DNA of 64,000 nucleotides from Catellatospora tritici (GCF_019083965.1 NZ_JAHRCY010000007.1:255180-319179); one strand, 5' to 3'. Numbered from the stretch's first letter, positions 37,980 through 49,933 are shown. Program-made: numbers and translations. The notes: generated from the letters alone by a model not told the origin.

Positions 37980-39704
37980 CTAGGCCAGCAGTGCCTTGAG
38001 GAAGATGGAGCGCATCTGCTTCGGGTCGCTGACCTGGAACGCCGCGCCGCCGGTGGTGGCGGCGATCGCCTGCAGGTCGGCCAGCTTGACGTCCGGGCCG
38101 AGACCCAGCAGCACCACCCGCACCGGGCGGGTCACGTCGGCGAGCTTCTCCAGCTCCTTCTGCATGGCCCGCAGCTGCATCCCGGTGTTGTCCTTGCCGT
38201 CGGTGAAGACGACCAGCGTGTTGCTCCGCATCGGGTCGTAGCCCTGCACCATCGCTTTGTAACCGTCGATGATCGCCTTGTACAGCGGGCAAACGTCGGT
38301 GAAGGCGGGCTGGGCGCCGTGCACCGCGCCGTTGAGCATGCTCCGCTGCGACTTGGACAGCTTGGCCAGCGGCACCACCGGCTGGTGGCCGGGGCCCGCG
38401 AAGGCCCACAGGCCGACCTCGCTGTCGTCGGTGAACAGCTTCAGCCCGTCCTCGGCCGCGGAACGCATCACCTGCATACGCGGGGCGGTGTTGCCGTTGC
38501 CGGTCATGGTCCGGTTCATCGAGGAGGTCACGTCGACCAGCGCGATCACCCGGGACGGCGTCTTGGCCGCGATCCAGACCGTGAGCACGCTGCGGACCTG
38601 GTTCATGTCGTTGAGCGGCTGCACGAACACGCTGGACGAGGAAACGCCGTGGCCGACGGGAAAGCCGGTCGAGGCGGTGCCGTCCGGCTTGCGCAGGCCG
38701 CGCTTGGCGAAGATTCCCGCGTAGTCGCCGCTGGTCAGCGCCTCACGGAACATGGTCGCCGCGGTGACCACGGGCCGCGGCTGGCGAGCGCGCACCGCGA
38801 ACGGGAAGTCGAGCGTCGGCGCGCCGGCGAGGTTGATCGCCGCCATGGGCGCCGCGGGGCCGGTCGCGTTGAACGTCACCACGGCCTGCTCGCTGACCGG
38901 CGCCCCGGTCACGCCCTTGCCGAACTGCTTCCACAACTCGACGGTGTCGGCGACCGGCCCGCCGATACCGCGGAACGACTGGACCAGTTCGGGCAGGTCG
39001 GCCTCGGACGCCACCACGGCCTGGGCCAGCATCATCGCGCCGACCATGCCGGCGGTGTCGCGGCGCGGCTCGACGACGCCCAGTTTCAGCGGCGAGTGGT
39101 CGCCCGAGAGCAGGCCCTTGAGCATGGCCGGATCGACGCCCTTGGCCAGTTGCGCGGAGAGCTGGCGGGCGGCGGTCTCCGGCACGGCGAGCACGATCGG
39201 GCTGGCCGCCACCGAGGGCGACTCCGCCTCGAAGATGTCGCGGTCGACCGCGCGCACCCGACCCAGCCAGTACGAAGAGTCGGGGATCCAGACCGCGGGC
39301 AGGTCGGAGTCGTTGGGGGTCGGTGCGGGCTGGTCGGCCACGTCGACCTGCCCACCGGCCCAGGTGCCCAGCGAGTTGGCCAGTTCGTAGGCGGGCTTGG
39401 ACATGACGTCGACCCGGATGCAGTCCTGGCCGATGGTGGGGTTGGTGGCGGTCCAGCGCGCCCCGATCTCGGTGATGGCCGGGGCGACGGAGGGGTCGGC
39501 GGCGACGGTGAGATTGATGCCGCCGCTACCGCAGCCGTCGGCGTCGGCACTGACCGACTTGAGCACTACCGTGGCGACACCGCAGAGCGACAGCGCGCCG
39601 ATGATGATCACTGGTATCCGTACGGCGCGGCGCGCGAACAGGCCACGCCGGCGCGGGGGGGCCTCAGGTTCACCCCAGCCACGACGGATATGACGTCCAG
39701 ACAT
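37980..39704 (-). CDS. Membrane-anchored solute-binding/VWA protein
   Basis: This 574-residue protein has a basic N-terminus, one membrane helix (about 28-50), a periplasmic solute-binding-like domain (about 60-330; GGINLTVAADPSVAPAITEI, DVADQPAPTP) and a C-terminal von Willebrand A domain (about 385-570). The VWA MIDAS is DVTSS beginning at D391, with TDGKDN later. Such fusions are common in actinomycetes and probably sit outside the membrane, binding a metal-dependent partner. Substrate and partner are unknown. It ends close to a strong bidirectional terminator. Confidence 0.85.
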   Translation of the reverse strand: MSGRHIRRGWGEPEAPPRRRGLFARRAVRIPVIIIGALSLCGVATVVLKSVSADADGCGSGGINLTVAADPSVAPAITEIGARWTATNPTIGQDCIRVDVMSKPAYELANSLGTWAGGQVDVADQPAPTPNDSDLPAVWIPDSSYWLGRVRAVDRDIFEAESPSVAASPIVLAVPETAARQLSAQLAKGVDPAMLKGLLSGDHSPLKLGVVEPRRDTAGMVGAMMLAQAVVASEADLPELVQSFRGIGGPVADTVELWKQFGKGVTGAPVSEQAVVTFNATGPAAPMAAINLAGAPTLDFPFAVRARQPRPVVTAATMFREALTSGDYAGIFAKRGLRKPDGTASTGFPVGHGVSSSSVFVQPLNDMNQVRSVLTVWIAAKTPSRVIALVDVTSSMNRTMTGNGNTAPRMQVMRSAAEDGLKLFTDDSEVGLWAFAGPGHQPVVPLAKLSKSQRSMLNGAVHGAQPAFTDVCPLYKAIIDGYKAMVQGYDPMRSNTLVVFTDGKDNTGMQLRAMQKELEKLADVTRPVRVVLLGLGPDVKLADLQAIAATTGGAAFQVSDPKQMRSIFLKALLA

Positions 39705-39858
39705 GGGTTACTCCCAGTGGATGCGGCGGCGCCGGGACCGGCGGCGGGGGTTACCGCGGCGGCAGCACGCCGAAACTTCGCGTCAGCTTAGAGGTACTGC
39801 GGCCTGCTGTAACGTGCTGACGGCAAGTTTGACTGCGGGTAGTCAACCAGGTGCGTTG

Positions 39859-39868
39859 CGATATATCG
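39859..39868. promoter_or_regulatory. AT-rich palindrome CGATATATCG
   Basis: This 10-bp perfect palindrome stands out in GC-rich DNA in the gap between the VWA gene and the end of arsR. It may be an operator for the VWA gene; no binding protein can be named. Confidence 0.3.
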
Positions 39869-39891
39869 ACAATGATTCGGGGGTACGCAAA

Positions 39892-39938
39892 GCGCCGCGG
39901 GGCGCACTCTCCGCGATGGAGAGCGCGCCCCGCGGCGC
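39892..39938 (-). terminator. Terminator hairpin downstream of the ArsR gene
   Basis: A 21-bp stem (GCGCCGCGGGGCGCACTCTCC with its near-perfect complement) and a 5-base loop lies 22 bases past the ArsR stop. In the minus-strand RNA the single mismatch becomes a G-U pair. A short T-run follows. Confidence 0.75.
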
Positions 39939-39960
39939 GAGCAGGCCCTTGGGCCGAGCG

Positions 39961-40329
39961 TCAGCGAGCCTTCTTGGTGGCCCGCTTGCGCGGCGGGGTC
40001 AGCAGCTCGGCGACCGTGGCGATGGCCGACGGCACCAGGCTGTAGTAGGCCCAGACACCACGCTTGTCACGGTTCAGCAGACCCGCCTCGGTGAGGATGC
40101 GCAGGTGGTGGCTGACCGTGGGCTGGGACAGGCCCAGCGGAGCGGTCAGGTCACAGACGCACGCCTCGCCCTCGGGGGCGGACTGGATGAGGCTGAGCAG
40201 CCGGAGCCGGGCCGGGTCAGCGAGTGCCTTGAGAACACCGGCGAGACGCTCGGCATCGGCACGTTCAATCGGCTCGCCGGCGAGCGGCGAGATCTGAGGC
40301 AGCGGGGTTTCCACCAGAGCTGTACCCAC
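39961..40329 (-). CDS. ArsR/SmtB-family regulator
   Basis: This 122-residue winged-helix repressor has an ArsR-type CVC motif at 57-59 (EACVCDLT) that could bind metalloids, and a recognition helix in GLSQPTVSHHLRILTEAGLL. The C-terminus is basic. The GTG at 40329 has GGAAGGAAG six bases upstream. No arsenic or metal-transport genes are nearby; the target promoter is unknown. It lies 65 bases past the pyrE stop on the same strand. Confidence 0.9.
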   Translation of the reverse strand: MGTALVETPLPQISPLAGEPIERADAERLAGVLKALADPARLRLLSLIQSAPEGEACVCDLTAPLGLSQPTVSHHLRILTEAGLLNRDKRGVWAYYSLVPSAIATVAELLTPPRKRATKKAR

Positions 40330-40394
40330 GTGTTTCTTCCTTCCAAACCAGCATCGATCCACCTACATATTAGCAGGTACGGATCGGAGTTCCG

Positions 40395-40925
40395 TTAGGC
40401 CGACAGGCCAAGGTCCGCCAACGTATAGGCGGCCCGGTACGACAGTCCGGCAGCACGCACCGTATCGCCCGCGCCTCGATCGACAATAACCGCAACACCG
40501 ATGACCTCGGCACCCGCCTCCCGCAGTGCATCAATAGCGGCAAGAACACTACCGCCTGTAGTCGAGGTGTCCTCGACAGCGAGCACTCGGCGACCGGCCA
40601 CGTCCGGCCCTTCGATCCGGCGCTGCAACCCGTGCGCCTTACCCGCCTTGCGCACCACGAACGCGTCCAGCGGACGCGCCGAGGTGTGCAGCATGGCGGC
40701 GGCGACCGGGTCCGCACCCAGGGTCAGCCCACCCACCGCGTCGAAGTCCCAGTCGGCGGTCAGCTCATTGAGCACCCGCCCGACCAGGGGCGCAGCGGCA
40801 TGGTGCAGCGTGATCCGGCGCAGGTCCACGTAGTAATCCGCTTCCTGGCCCGAGGAAAGAGTGACCTTTCCTCGCACCACCGCGAGATCAGTGATGAATT
40901 TACGCAAGTCGTCGCGGTCGGACAT
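40395..40925 (-). CDS. pyrE: Orotate phosphoribosyltransferase
   Basis: This 176-residue enzyme makes orotidine 5'-monophosphate from orotate and PRPP in pyrimidine synthesis. The PRPP-binding loop is RRVLAVEDTSTTGGS, and SSGQEADYYVDLRRI near residue 24 matches the family. The ATG at 40925 was chosen; the frame extends to 40985 without good support. It is 60 bases from the SDR gene on the same strand and 65 bases from the ArsR gene. Confidence 0.95.
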   Translation of the reverse strand: MSDRDDLRKFITDLAVVRGKVTLSSGQEADYYVDLRRITLHHAAAPLVGRVLNELTADWDFDAVGGLTLGADPVAAAMLHTSARPLDAFVVRKAGKAHGLQRRIEGPDVAGRRVLAVEDTSTTGGSVLAAIDALREAGAEVIGVAVIVDRGAGDTVRAAGLSYRAAYTLADLGLSA

Positions 40926-40985
40926 GGGAGGCACACTACCCGCCGATCCTGAGAGTTCGATCCGGGGGTGTCCTTGCTGCTGCAA

Positions 40986-41861
40986 CTATCGCCCTTCCGT
41001 GTCGCGTCCGGTACGCACCCGGGCACCTCGGGCAAGGCGCCGCAGAAGGCGGGTCGGGGTGTGCCGCATGAAGCTCACCACGACTTTGTACTTCCAGTTC
41101 GGCACGCTGACCGTGCGACCTCGCCGCAGGTCACGCAGTGCGTCGGAGACAACATCAGGCGCTTGCAGCCACATCCAGTCCGGGGTCTTCGTCATGTTGA
41201 TACCGGCCCGTTCGTGGAATTCCGTACGCGTGAAACCGGGGCACAGCGCCAACACCCGTACCCCGTGATGCGCCACGGAAAGAGCCACCGATTCACTGAA
41301 ATTGGTGACCCAAGCCTTACTCGCCGGATAGGTGCTGCCGGGCATCGCCGCGCCGAAGCCGGCCACGGATGAGACGTTGATGACATCTCCGCGTCGGCGC
41401 GCCACCATTCCGGGCAGCACCGCGAGCGTAAGTCGCATCACCGCCTGCACGTTGACCGCCAGCAGGTGCAGCTCCTTCTCCACAGTGGATTTGAGGAACG
41501 GTGTGTTCAGCGACAGCCCGGCGTTGTTGACGAGCAGATCCACCGGCCGCGCGGTGTCCTTGAGCCGCGCCTCGACCAGCTCACATCCGACGGGTGTGGC
41601 CAGATCCGCCGCGATGAACCCGGCCCGTACGCCATAGGTGCGGCTCAGCGCTTCGGTGAATTCCGCCAGCCTGGCCTCGTCTCGCGCCACCAGCACCAGG
41701 TCCCAGCCGTCGGAGGCCAGGCGGACCGCGAAGGCGCGGCCGATGCCGGCGGTGGCGCCGGTAACCACGGCGGTGCGGTTCCCGCCCTCCGCCTGCGGAT
41801 CAGGAGCCGGTTCGGCCTGCGTGACGGGCAGTTCGGCGGTGCTGTTGGCGGACGAGGACAT
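40986..41861 (-). CDS. Short-chain dehydrogenase/reductase
   Basis: This 291-residue protein is a classical SDR. The nucleotide motif TGATAGIG is at 34-41, NNAG follows, and the catalytic triad is in VINVSSVAG, YPASK. An Ala/Pro/Glu-rich N-terminal leader of about 25 residues precedes it, and a basic C-terminal tail follows. It probably reduces a ketone or aldehyde with NADPH; the substrate is unknown. It starts 11 bases after the stop of the membrane-protein gene upstream, so they may be co-transcribed. Confidence 0.92.
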   Translation of the reverse strand: MSSSANSTAELPVTQAEPAPDPQAEGGNRTAVVTGATAGIGRAFAVRLASDGWDLVLVARDEARLAEFTEALSRTYGVRAGFIAADLATPVGCELVEARLKDTARPVDLLVNNAGLSLNTPFLKSTVEKELHLLAVNVQAVMRLTLAVLPGMVARRRGDVINVSSVAGFGAAMPGSTYPASKAWVTNFSESVALSVAHHGVRVLALCPGFTRTEFHERAGINMTKTPDWMWLQAPDVVSDALRDLRRGRTVSVPNWKYKVVVSFMRHTPTRLLRRLARGARVRTGRDTEGR

Positions 41862-41872
41862 CGGCGCTCACC

Positions 41873-42577
41873 TCAGGCGTTGGTCGGCGGTGACACGGGA
41901 GGGGGCGTGGTGGCCGGCGGAATCGCGGCGGGCCGGTCCCGATGGAAGAAGGCGTTCGCCGCGGGCAGCGCCAGCAGCACCGCAGTGGCAATGTAGCCGA
42001 GCGCCTGCGCCACCGAGGAGACCCCGGTGAGCCCGGCCCACCAACCCGGGAAGGAGTCCACCAGCGCCTGGGCCGCCTGGGTCATCTCCGGGTCGTTGCC
42101 CTGCAGCGTGACATTGTGCGTGCCCAGACTCGCCGCGCTGGACAGGCCGCAGCAGGCGAGGATGATGCCGAGGCCGCACACCACCCAGGTCAGGATGCGG
42201 GCGAGCCGGTTGCCCTGCCACACCCCCCACGCCAGGGCGAACAGCACCAGCGCCACGACGAAGTACACCAGCCCGTAGCCGATCAAGGTGCCCTTGAGCC
42301 CGTTGGAGAGGTTCGAGACGTTCTCCATGGAGACGCCCTCGAGCACGGCCCGGACCTTGAACCGGTTGATCACGCCCGGGATGGCGGCGAGGTGGGTGAT
42401 GCCGGTCGCCAGTGCGAGGAGGCCGAGCAGGGCGAGGATGGCCGCGGCGATCTGCACGACCAGCGGGCGCAGGCTGGACGGGTGGGTGTGCACCGGGTGC
42501 ACCGGGTGCACCGGGTGCACGGGGTTCTCGGGTTGCTCGGGTTGCTCGGGCATGGGCGCTGCTGTGGACATGGACAA
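41873..42577 (-). CDS. Four-helix membrane protein with HPV-repeat leader
   Basis: This 234-residue protein has an N-terminal cytoplasmic leader with PEQ and VHP tandem units encoded by 9-bp repeats near 42487-42521, then four hydrophobic helices. It ends in a Pro-rich tail PPATTPPPVSPPTNA. It is related in layout to the protein at 42701-43339. I do not recognise a functional family. It has the ATG at 42577. Confidence 0.75.
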   Translation of the reverse strand: MSMSTAAPMPEQPEQPENPVHPVHPVHPVHTHPSSLRPLVVQIAAAILALLGLLALATGITHLAAIPGVINRFKVRAVLEGVSMENVSNLSNGLKGTLIGYGLVYFVVALVLFALAWGVWQGNRLARILTWVVCGLGIILACCGLSSAASLGTHNVTLQGNDPEMTQAAQALVDSFPGWWAGLTGVSSVAQALGYIATAVLLALPAANAFFHRDRPAAIPPATTPPPVSPPTNA

Positions 42578-42700
42578 ACCCCCGATACCGGCGACCGGAC
42601 TGCCGCTCCAGATCGGAAATTACCGGTTTCGAGGGTTTTTGGGGCTTGAATGACGATACCGAGTACGCGGGAGGCGTGGCCGCCTCCCGCGTACCGCGGG

Positions 42701-43339
42701 TCAGACCGTCGGGTAGGTCGGGGGCACCCACTCCGGAGCGGGCTTGCGGAAGAAGTTGTTCGACGGCGGCAGCGCGAGCAGCACCGCCACGGCGATCAGC
42801 GCCAGCAGGCCGATCACGCTCAGCGCAATGGAGACCGGGGTCGCCCAGCCCGGCGTGATGTCGGCCACCCGGGCCGTGATCTCGGACTGGTCGATGCCGC
42901 CGGTGTTCTGGCCGCTCATACCGGAGAGCATGCCGTTGGCTCCGTTGCTCACCAGGCCGCAGCCGTAGCAGCAGATGCCCAGACCGCTGAAGACCCACGC
43001 GGTGATGCGGGCCCACTGCTTGCCCTTGCCGGTGAACAGGCCCAGCACCACGAACATGATGGCGACGAGCAGGTAGACGCCGGCGATGATGAAGAACATG
43101 ACCGTGAAGATGCTGCCGAACGAGGACGCCATCTCCCGGTCCGCACCGGCGTCGACGTAGATGTCCTCGATCAGGCCCGCCGGAATCTGGGTGGCGGTGT
43201 AGACCTGGATCGCCGCGGTGATCACCAGCAGGGCGGCGACGAGGTGGAGCAGCATGGCGGAGAGGGTGACCGGGCCGGGCCGCGAGCCGGGCGCGGGCGG
43301 GGCGGTGTAGCCGCTCGGAGGAGGTGGCGTGTACGACAT
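42701..43339 (-). CDS. Four-helix membrane protein, paralogue
   Basis: This protein of about 212 residues starts MSYTPPPPSGYTAPP, has four hydrophobic helices with a Cys-rich one (GLGICCYGCGLV) and ends FFRKPAPEWVPP, much like its neighbour (FFHRD...). The two look like a tandem duplication. Function is unknown. The frame is open to 43420 but the ATG at 43339 suits the Pro-rich N-terminus better. Confidence 0.75.
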   Translation of the reverse strand: MSYTPPPPSGYTAPPAPGSRPGPVTLSAMLLHLVAALLVITAAIQVYTATQIPAGLIEDIYVDAGADREMASSFGSIFTVMFFIIAGVYLLVAIMFVVLGLFTGKGKQWARITAWVFSGLGICCYGCGLVSNGANGMLSGMSGQNTGGIDQSEITARVADITPGWATPVSIALSVIGLLALIAVAVLLALPPSNNFFRKPAPEWVPPTYPTV

Positions 43340-43443
43340 GTCCGCCACCGTAACGGCCCGCGACCACGTGCGCCTGCGCCGCTGGGCCGATCCCGCCTCC
43401 ATCCGGAGGAGGAGTCCCACCCCACTGCCACCGGAAGAAGTTT

Positions 43444-43489
43444 GGAAGGGCCCCTTCTTATACGCGAAGCGATAAGAAGGGGCCCTTCC
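43444..43489 (-). terminator. Perfect 17-bp palindrome downstream of clpB
   Basis: GGAAGGGCCCCTTCTTA is mirrored exactly by TAAGAAGGGGCCCTTCC, with a 12-base loop. It begins eight bases after the clpB stop and is related to the palindrome at 6174-6222. It probably terminates the clpB transcript. Confidence 0.75.
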
Positions 43490-43497
43490 TTACCTCG

Positions 43498-46077
<2,580 letters not shown>

Positions 46078-46101
46078 ACGCTCCCTCTTCGGCGAACAAA
46101 G

Positions 46102-46120
46102 TTGAGCCTACTGCACTCAA
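46102..46120 (-). promoter_or_regulatory. HAIR operator for HspR upstream of clpB
   Basis: TTGAG-N9-CTCAA, with flanking bases extending the dyad to AAGTTGAG...CTCAACTT (46099-46123). HAIR (HspR-associated inverted repeat) fits the consensus TTGAG-N9-CTCAA and hspR is encoded nearby. Confidence 0.85.
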
Positions 46121-46189
46121 CTTGTTGTCGCCAGCGTGGCAGGAGCGCACGACTGAGGTGGCGCCGGTCACCCCGACGCCACCTCGTGA

Positions 46190-47350
46190 TCAGCCGGTCG
46201 GCTCCAGCGAGATCCGCCGCCACTCGCGGTCGGCGCCGCTGCCGACGCCGAGCAGGATCTCCCGCGAGTCCGAGCTGAAGCCGCGCAGAGTGCCGTCGGG
46301 CAGCAGCCAGACCGTGTCCAGCCGCGGTGTGCCGGGCACCCGGACCAGGCCCCGGGCGCCGAGGTAGACCCCGTCCTCGGGACCGGCCAGCGCCAGTAGC
46401 CCGTCCCCGGCTGCCGCCAGCGTGTACTGCTGGTTCGGCTGCTCCTCGATGCCGGTGATCGGCACCGGCACCCAGGCCGCGTCCGCCAGCCGCCACAGCA
46501 GCGGCATGCCCGTCGCCTTGAGCACCGAACCGCGCAGCACCGCGGTGCCCCCGCCGGTGCTCGGCGGGTCCTGCATCCCGACCAGCCAGGTGTCGCGCCG
46601 GTCGGCCGACTGGAGCACGGACAGGCTCCACACCGAGCGCCCCGGCTGCTCCGGCACCGCGATGGTCTGCCAGGTCAGGCCGCCGTCGGTGGTGCGGGCG
46701 GTGCGCTTGGGCGGCCCCGGCCGGGTGACCCAGACGGTGCTGTCGGGGGTGGTCCACGCGGTGGCGACCTCGAAGCCGTCCGGGACGGTGAGGCGACGGC
46801 CGGTGGCGAACTCCAGCAACTGCGGATCACCCTGGTTGTCACCTGGCCATTCCAGGCCGTACCGCGCCAGGGCGCCCGCGTGCTGGCGCGGCATCACCTC
46901 GGTGGCCGGGCCGTAGGTGTGACCGCCGTCGGTCGACAGCTGATATCCGGCCGGGTCCGTCCAGATGATCACCTGCTGCGGGGTGCTCTGGTAGAGCTGG
47001 ATGCCCCGGGCCTTGGCCACCGGCAGGTTGCGCCGCTGCCAGGTGCGGCCGCCGTCGGCGGTGGCCAGCAGCCGACCGGTGCAGTCGTAGCCGTCGTCTC
47101 CGCACCACTGGAACAGGGCATAGCCGTGCTGGGCGTCGCTGAACTCGTACCAGGGGGCGACGTACGAGCCGGGCAGGTCGACCTCGGCCTCGATCTCGAC
47201 GACCCGGGCCGGGCCGAGCACGGTCGGGGTCGGCGGCGCGGCCGACGGCCCGGCTGACGGCATGGCGGTGGGGGACTGTTTCGGGGCGCAGGCCGTCGCC
47301 GCCACGAGCACGGCGGCGGCGAGCAGGATCGTGCGTGGGACTGTGGTCAT
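46190..47350 (-). CDS. Lipoprotein with sialidase-like BNR/Asp-box repeats
   Basis: This 386-residue protein has a lipoprotein signal with lipobox ATAC, a Pro/Ser linker, and a beta-propeller-like body with three Asp-box motifs (ADGGRTW, TDGGHTYG, TDGGLTW). No sialidase active-site residues are evident, so the repeats are probably structural, as in surface-binding or photosynthesis-type assembly proteins. The GTP/ATP role is nil. It is adjacent to clpB on the same strand but 112 bases away, with the HAIR between, so it has its own control. Confidence 0.78.
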   Translation of the reverse strand: MTTVPRTILLAAAVLVAATACAPKQSPTAMPSAGPSAAPPTPTVLGPARVVEIEAEVDLPGSYVAPWYEFSDAQHGYALFQWCGDDGYDCTGRLLATADGGRTWQRRNLPVAKARGIQLYQSTPQQVIIWTDPAGYQLSTDGGHTYGPATEVMPRQHAGALARYGLEWPGDNQGDPQLLEFATGRRLTVPDGFEVATAWTTPDSTVWVTRPGPPKRTARTTDGGLTWQTIAVPEQPGRSVWSLSVLQSADRRDTWLVGMQDPPSTGGGTAVLRGSVLKATGMPLLWRLADAAWVPVPITGIEEQPNQQYTLAAAGDGLLALAGPEDGVYLGARGLVRVPGTPRLDTVWLLPDGTLRGFSSDSREILLGVGSGADREWRRISLEPTG

Positions 47351-47531
47351 ACCGGCGAAGAGTCGCCACCGCCGCGAACGGTTCCCGTACCGCGTCGCTG
47401 ACGTAGCGGTGAGTAACAGGTTGATGAAAGTGTCTGCGCGAACCTTCCCTTGACCTGGGCAGGCAGGCTAGCGTGTCGCCGCAGCAGCGCCGCTGGCAAT
47501 CTGCCGCGCCCTTCACTCACCGGAGGACAAG

Positions 47532-47963
47532 ATGAGCGCTCCCCCGGCTGTCTTCCGCGGTTTCGCCAACCCGGTCGACCCGACTACGAGCGAGCTTCGG
47601 ACCTGGGCGTACGCACCGGATTCGGTTCCGCTGAGCTCCCTGCCGCCGGACTGGGACCTGTTGGTCTCCGGCGACCGCCTCGTCGGCACGCTCTTCGACG
47701 TGGCCATGGACACCAGCTGCCCGGCCCGCCGCTTCGCCCTGCACTGCCTGTACATCTACGCCGCCGACGCGATCCGCACCGGCTTCAAGGCCCACCCCCG
47801 CCGCAAGCTGCGCAAGCTGGTGGAGGAGGCCGAGGAGGAGGGCGACGAGCTGATGGCGATCTGGTCCCACAACACGCGCGTGCTGCTGGCCCGTCCGCAC
47901 CTGTTCGACTACCACGACTGGTGCGAGGGCGGGCTGGTGCGGCACTCGCGCCGCCTGCAGTAA
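47532..47963 (+). CDS. Conserved hypothetical protein, 143 residues
   Basis: I recognise it only as a conserved actinobacterial protein. It is soluble, with a polar N-terminal part (VFRGFANPVDP, LRTWAYAPDS) and a helical C-terminal half rich in acidic and basic residues (RRKLRKLVEEAEEEGDELMAIWSHNTRVL). The ATG has GGAGG eight bases upstream. It is convergent with the MT0933-like gene across a terminator. Confidence 0.75.
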   Translation: MSAPPAVFRGFANPVDPTTSELRTWAYAPDSVPLSSLPPDWDLLVSGDRLVGTLFDVAMDTSCPARRFALHCLYIYAADAIRTGFKAHPRRKLRKLVEEAEEEGDELMAIWSHNTRVLLARPHLFDYHDWCEGGLVRHSRRLQ

Positions 47964-47980
47964 TCCCGGTTCCGGCACGA

Positions 47981-48015
47981 AAGAGCTCCCCTGGGCACCG
48001 CCCGGGGGAGCTCTT
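47981..48015. terminator. Terminator hairpin between convergent genes
   Basis: AAGAGCTCCCCTGGGC pairs with GCCCGGGGGAGCTCTT (16 bp with one G-U), followed by CATCTTT. It lies 17 bases after the stop of the 143-residue protein gene. Confidence 0.75.
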
Positions 48016-48053
48016 CATCTTTGCCGCGAAGGATTCGCATGTCGCCGCAACAG

Positions 48054-48248
48054 CTACGACGTCATCTTGTCGATCGCGTCCTTGGCCGTGTTCTGGCCCT
48101 TGTCGACCTGGTCCTTGAACTTGCCGCCCGTAGCGTCGTCGACTTTGTCGCCAGCGGAGTCGACGGCGCCCTTGGCCTTGTCGCCAAGCTGATCGGCCTT
48201 GTCATCGGTGATCCCGAGCGCGTCCTTGGCCTTGTCCATAATGCCCAT
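48054..48248 (-). CDS. MT0933-like small antitoxin-type protein
   Basis: This 64-residue protein is highly charged, Lys/Asp-rich and has no Trp or Cys. It matches the MT0933-like/Rv0909 antitoxin family (MDKAKDALGITDDKADQLGD, AKDAIDKM), also described as CsbD-like. No toxin gene is beside it. Such proteins may be stress-related structural proteins. The ATG at 48248 is preceded by GGGGGAACG. Confidence 0.8.
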   Translation of the reverse strand: MGIMDKAKDALGITDDKADQLGDKAKGAVDSAGDKVDDATGGKFKDQVDKGQNTAKDAIDKMTS

Positions 48249-48336
48249 CGTTCCCCCTCCGGGACGTCCGATAAATCGGACTCATCCCACTAAGAGGATA
48301 GCGGTCAGGGCCGTTGCGGGCTCAGGCTTCCGAGAC

Positions 48337-48753
48337 TCAGCCTTCCGAGGAGCGTGGCCGCCACACCACCAGCGCGGTCGAGGTGCGTGCCGACGGCAGC
48401 AGCTCGGTGCGCGGGAAGGCCGAGATGGTCTCCAGCTGCGCCAGGCGCTGCTGCGCGTACGCCAACTGCCGCTGCGCCTCGACCAGCTGCTCCTGCAGCT
48501 CCAGCGCCATCCGCTCCAGGTCGATGATCCGCTTGACCCCGGCCAGGTTGACACCGTCCTCCTGGCTCAACCGCTGGATCTCGCGCAGCAGTTCCACGTC
48601 GCGCATGCTGTAGCGCCGACCGCCGCCGGGCGAGCGACCCGGCTCGACCAGACCCATCCGGTCGTACTGCCGCAGCGTCTGCGGGTGCATTCCCGCCAGC
48701 TGCGCCGCCACCGAGATCAGGAACACCTTGGCCTGCTCGTCCACGCCGTTCAC
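48337..48753 (-). CDS. hspR: MerR-family heat-shock repressor HspR
   Basis: This 138-residue MerR-type repressor has the helix-turn-helix [43 protein letters not shown], then a long coiled coil. HspR binds HAIR operators and represses dnaK and clpB at normal temperature, with DnaK as co-repressor. It is the last gene of the dnaK operon, and its ATG overlaps the dnaJ stop. HAIR sites are visible upstream of dnaK and clpB. Confidence 0.95.
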   Translation of the reverse strand: MNGVDEQAKVFLISVAAQLAGMHPQTLRQYDRMGLVEPGRSPGGGRRYSMRDVELLREIQRLSQEDGVNLAGVKRIIDLERMALELQEQLVEAQRQLAYAQQRLAQLETISAFPRTELLPSARTSTALVVWRPRSSEG

Positions 48754-49907
48754 CTCCGCTCCAGATGGTCACGCCGCAGCGGCGGAGCCAGCTCCGCGAA
48801 CCGGAGCAGGGCCTCGCGGGCCTCCTCCGACAGCTGCTGCGGGACCACGATCTCCACGGTAACCAGCAGGTCGCCCACGCCGCCATCACGTTTGGGCACA
48901 CCACGTCCGCGTACGCGCAGCAGTCGCCCGCTCGGGGTGCCCGGCGGCACCTTAACCTTGACCATGCCGTCCAAAGTGGGCACGCGTACCTCGGCACCCA
49001 GCACCGACTCCGCGTACGTCACCGGGATGGTGACGGTGAGGTCGTCCCCGCTGCGCCCGAACATGTTGTCCGGCCGCACGATCGCCCGCACGTACAGGTC
49101 ACCGGGCGGCCCGCCGCGCTCGCCCGGCTCACCGCGCCCGGCCAACCGGATGCGCTGGCCGTCGGCCACCCCGGCGGGAATCCGCACGGTCAGGGTCCGG
49201 GTCTTGGTGACCCCGCCGGTGCCGTGGCACTCCGGGCACTTCTGGTCCACCACCGTGCCCACGCCCTGGCAGTCGCGGCAGGCCTCGGAGAAGCCGAACG
49301 CGCCCTGGTTGCGGTTGACCACACCGGTGCCGTTGCAGTGCGTGCAGGTGCGCGGCCGGGTGCCGGGCTTGGCGCCGTCACCGTGGCAGGTCTCGCAGAC
49401 GCCGAGGGTCCGCAGCGTCAGCGGCTGAGTGGTGCCCTGCACCGCGTCGGCGAAGTCCAGGAAGATCTCGGCTTCGACGTCACGCCCACGCCCCGGACCG
49501 CGCGCCGCGGTGCCCGCCCCGCCCGAGAAGATCGATCCGAACAGGTCGGAGAAGCTGGCGCCGCCGAACCGCTGATCGCGGCCGCCGCCCTGGCCGAACA
49601 GGTCGGACATGTCGAACTGGTGCGCGCCGCCGCCCGCGCCGCCCCGGGCGCTGCGGCGGAAGGCGCCGGACTCGAACAGCGAACGCATCTCGTCGTACTC
49701 GCGACGGCGGTTGTCGTCCGACAGCACGTCGTACGCCTCGGACACCGCCTTGAAGCGCTCCTCCGCGGCGGCGTTGCCGGGGTTGTGGTCCGGATGCAGC
49801 TCGCGGGCGAGCCTGCGGTACGCCTTCTTCACCTCGGCGGCGGGGGCGTCCTTCGCCACACCGAGCACGGCGTAGAAGTCCTTCTCCAGCCAGTCTTTCG
49901 AGCTCAT
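48750..49907 (-). CDS. dnaJ: Chaperone DnaJ
   Basis: This 385-residue Hsp40 has a J-domain with HPD in [11 protein letters not shown], a Gly-rich stretch ([12 protein letters not shown]), four CxxCxGxG zinc repeats ([32 protein letters not shown]) and the C-terminal substrate-binding domain. It stimulates DnaK. It is preceded by a 78-base gap with a hairpin after grpE, and its 3' end overlaps hspR. Confidence 0.98.
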   Translation of the reverse strand: MSSKDWLEKDFYAVLGVAKDAPAAEVKKAYRRLARELHPDHNPGNAAAEERFKAVSEAYDVLSDDNRRREYDEMRSLFESGAFRRSARGGAGGGAHQFDMSDLFGQGGGRDQRFGGASFSDLFGSIFSGGAGTAARGPGRGRDVEAEIFLDFADAVQGTTQPLTLRTLGVCETCHGDGAKPGTRPRTCTHCNGTGVVNRNQGAFGFSEACRDCQGVGTVVDQKCPECHGTGGVTKTRTLTVRIPAGVADGQRIRLAGRGEPGERGGPPGDLYVRAIVRPDNMFGRSGDDLTVTIPVTYAESVLGAEVRVPTLDGMVKVKVPPGTPSGRLLRVRGRGVPKRDGGVGDLLVTVEIVVPQQLSEEAREALLRFAELAPPLRRDHLERR

Positions 49908-49933
49908 CCGGTACCCCCTCCCCCTGTCGTGAT

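Noticed and set aside
48054..48248. Toxin-antitoxin module at the MT0933-like gene
   Set aside because: No adjacent gene has a toxin-like size or sequence; the neighbours are hspR and an unrelated conserved protein.
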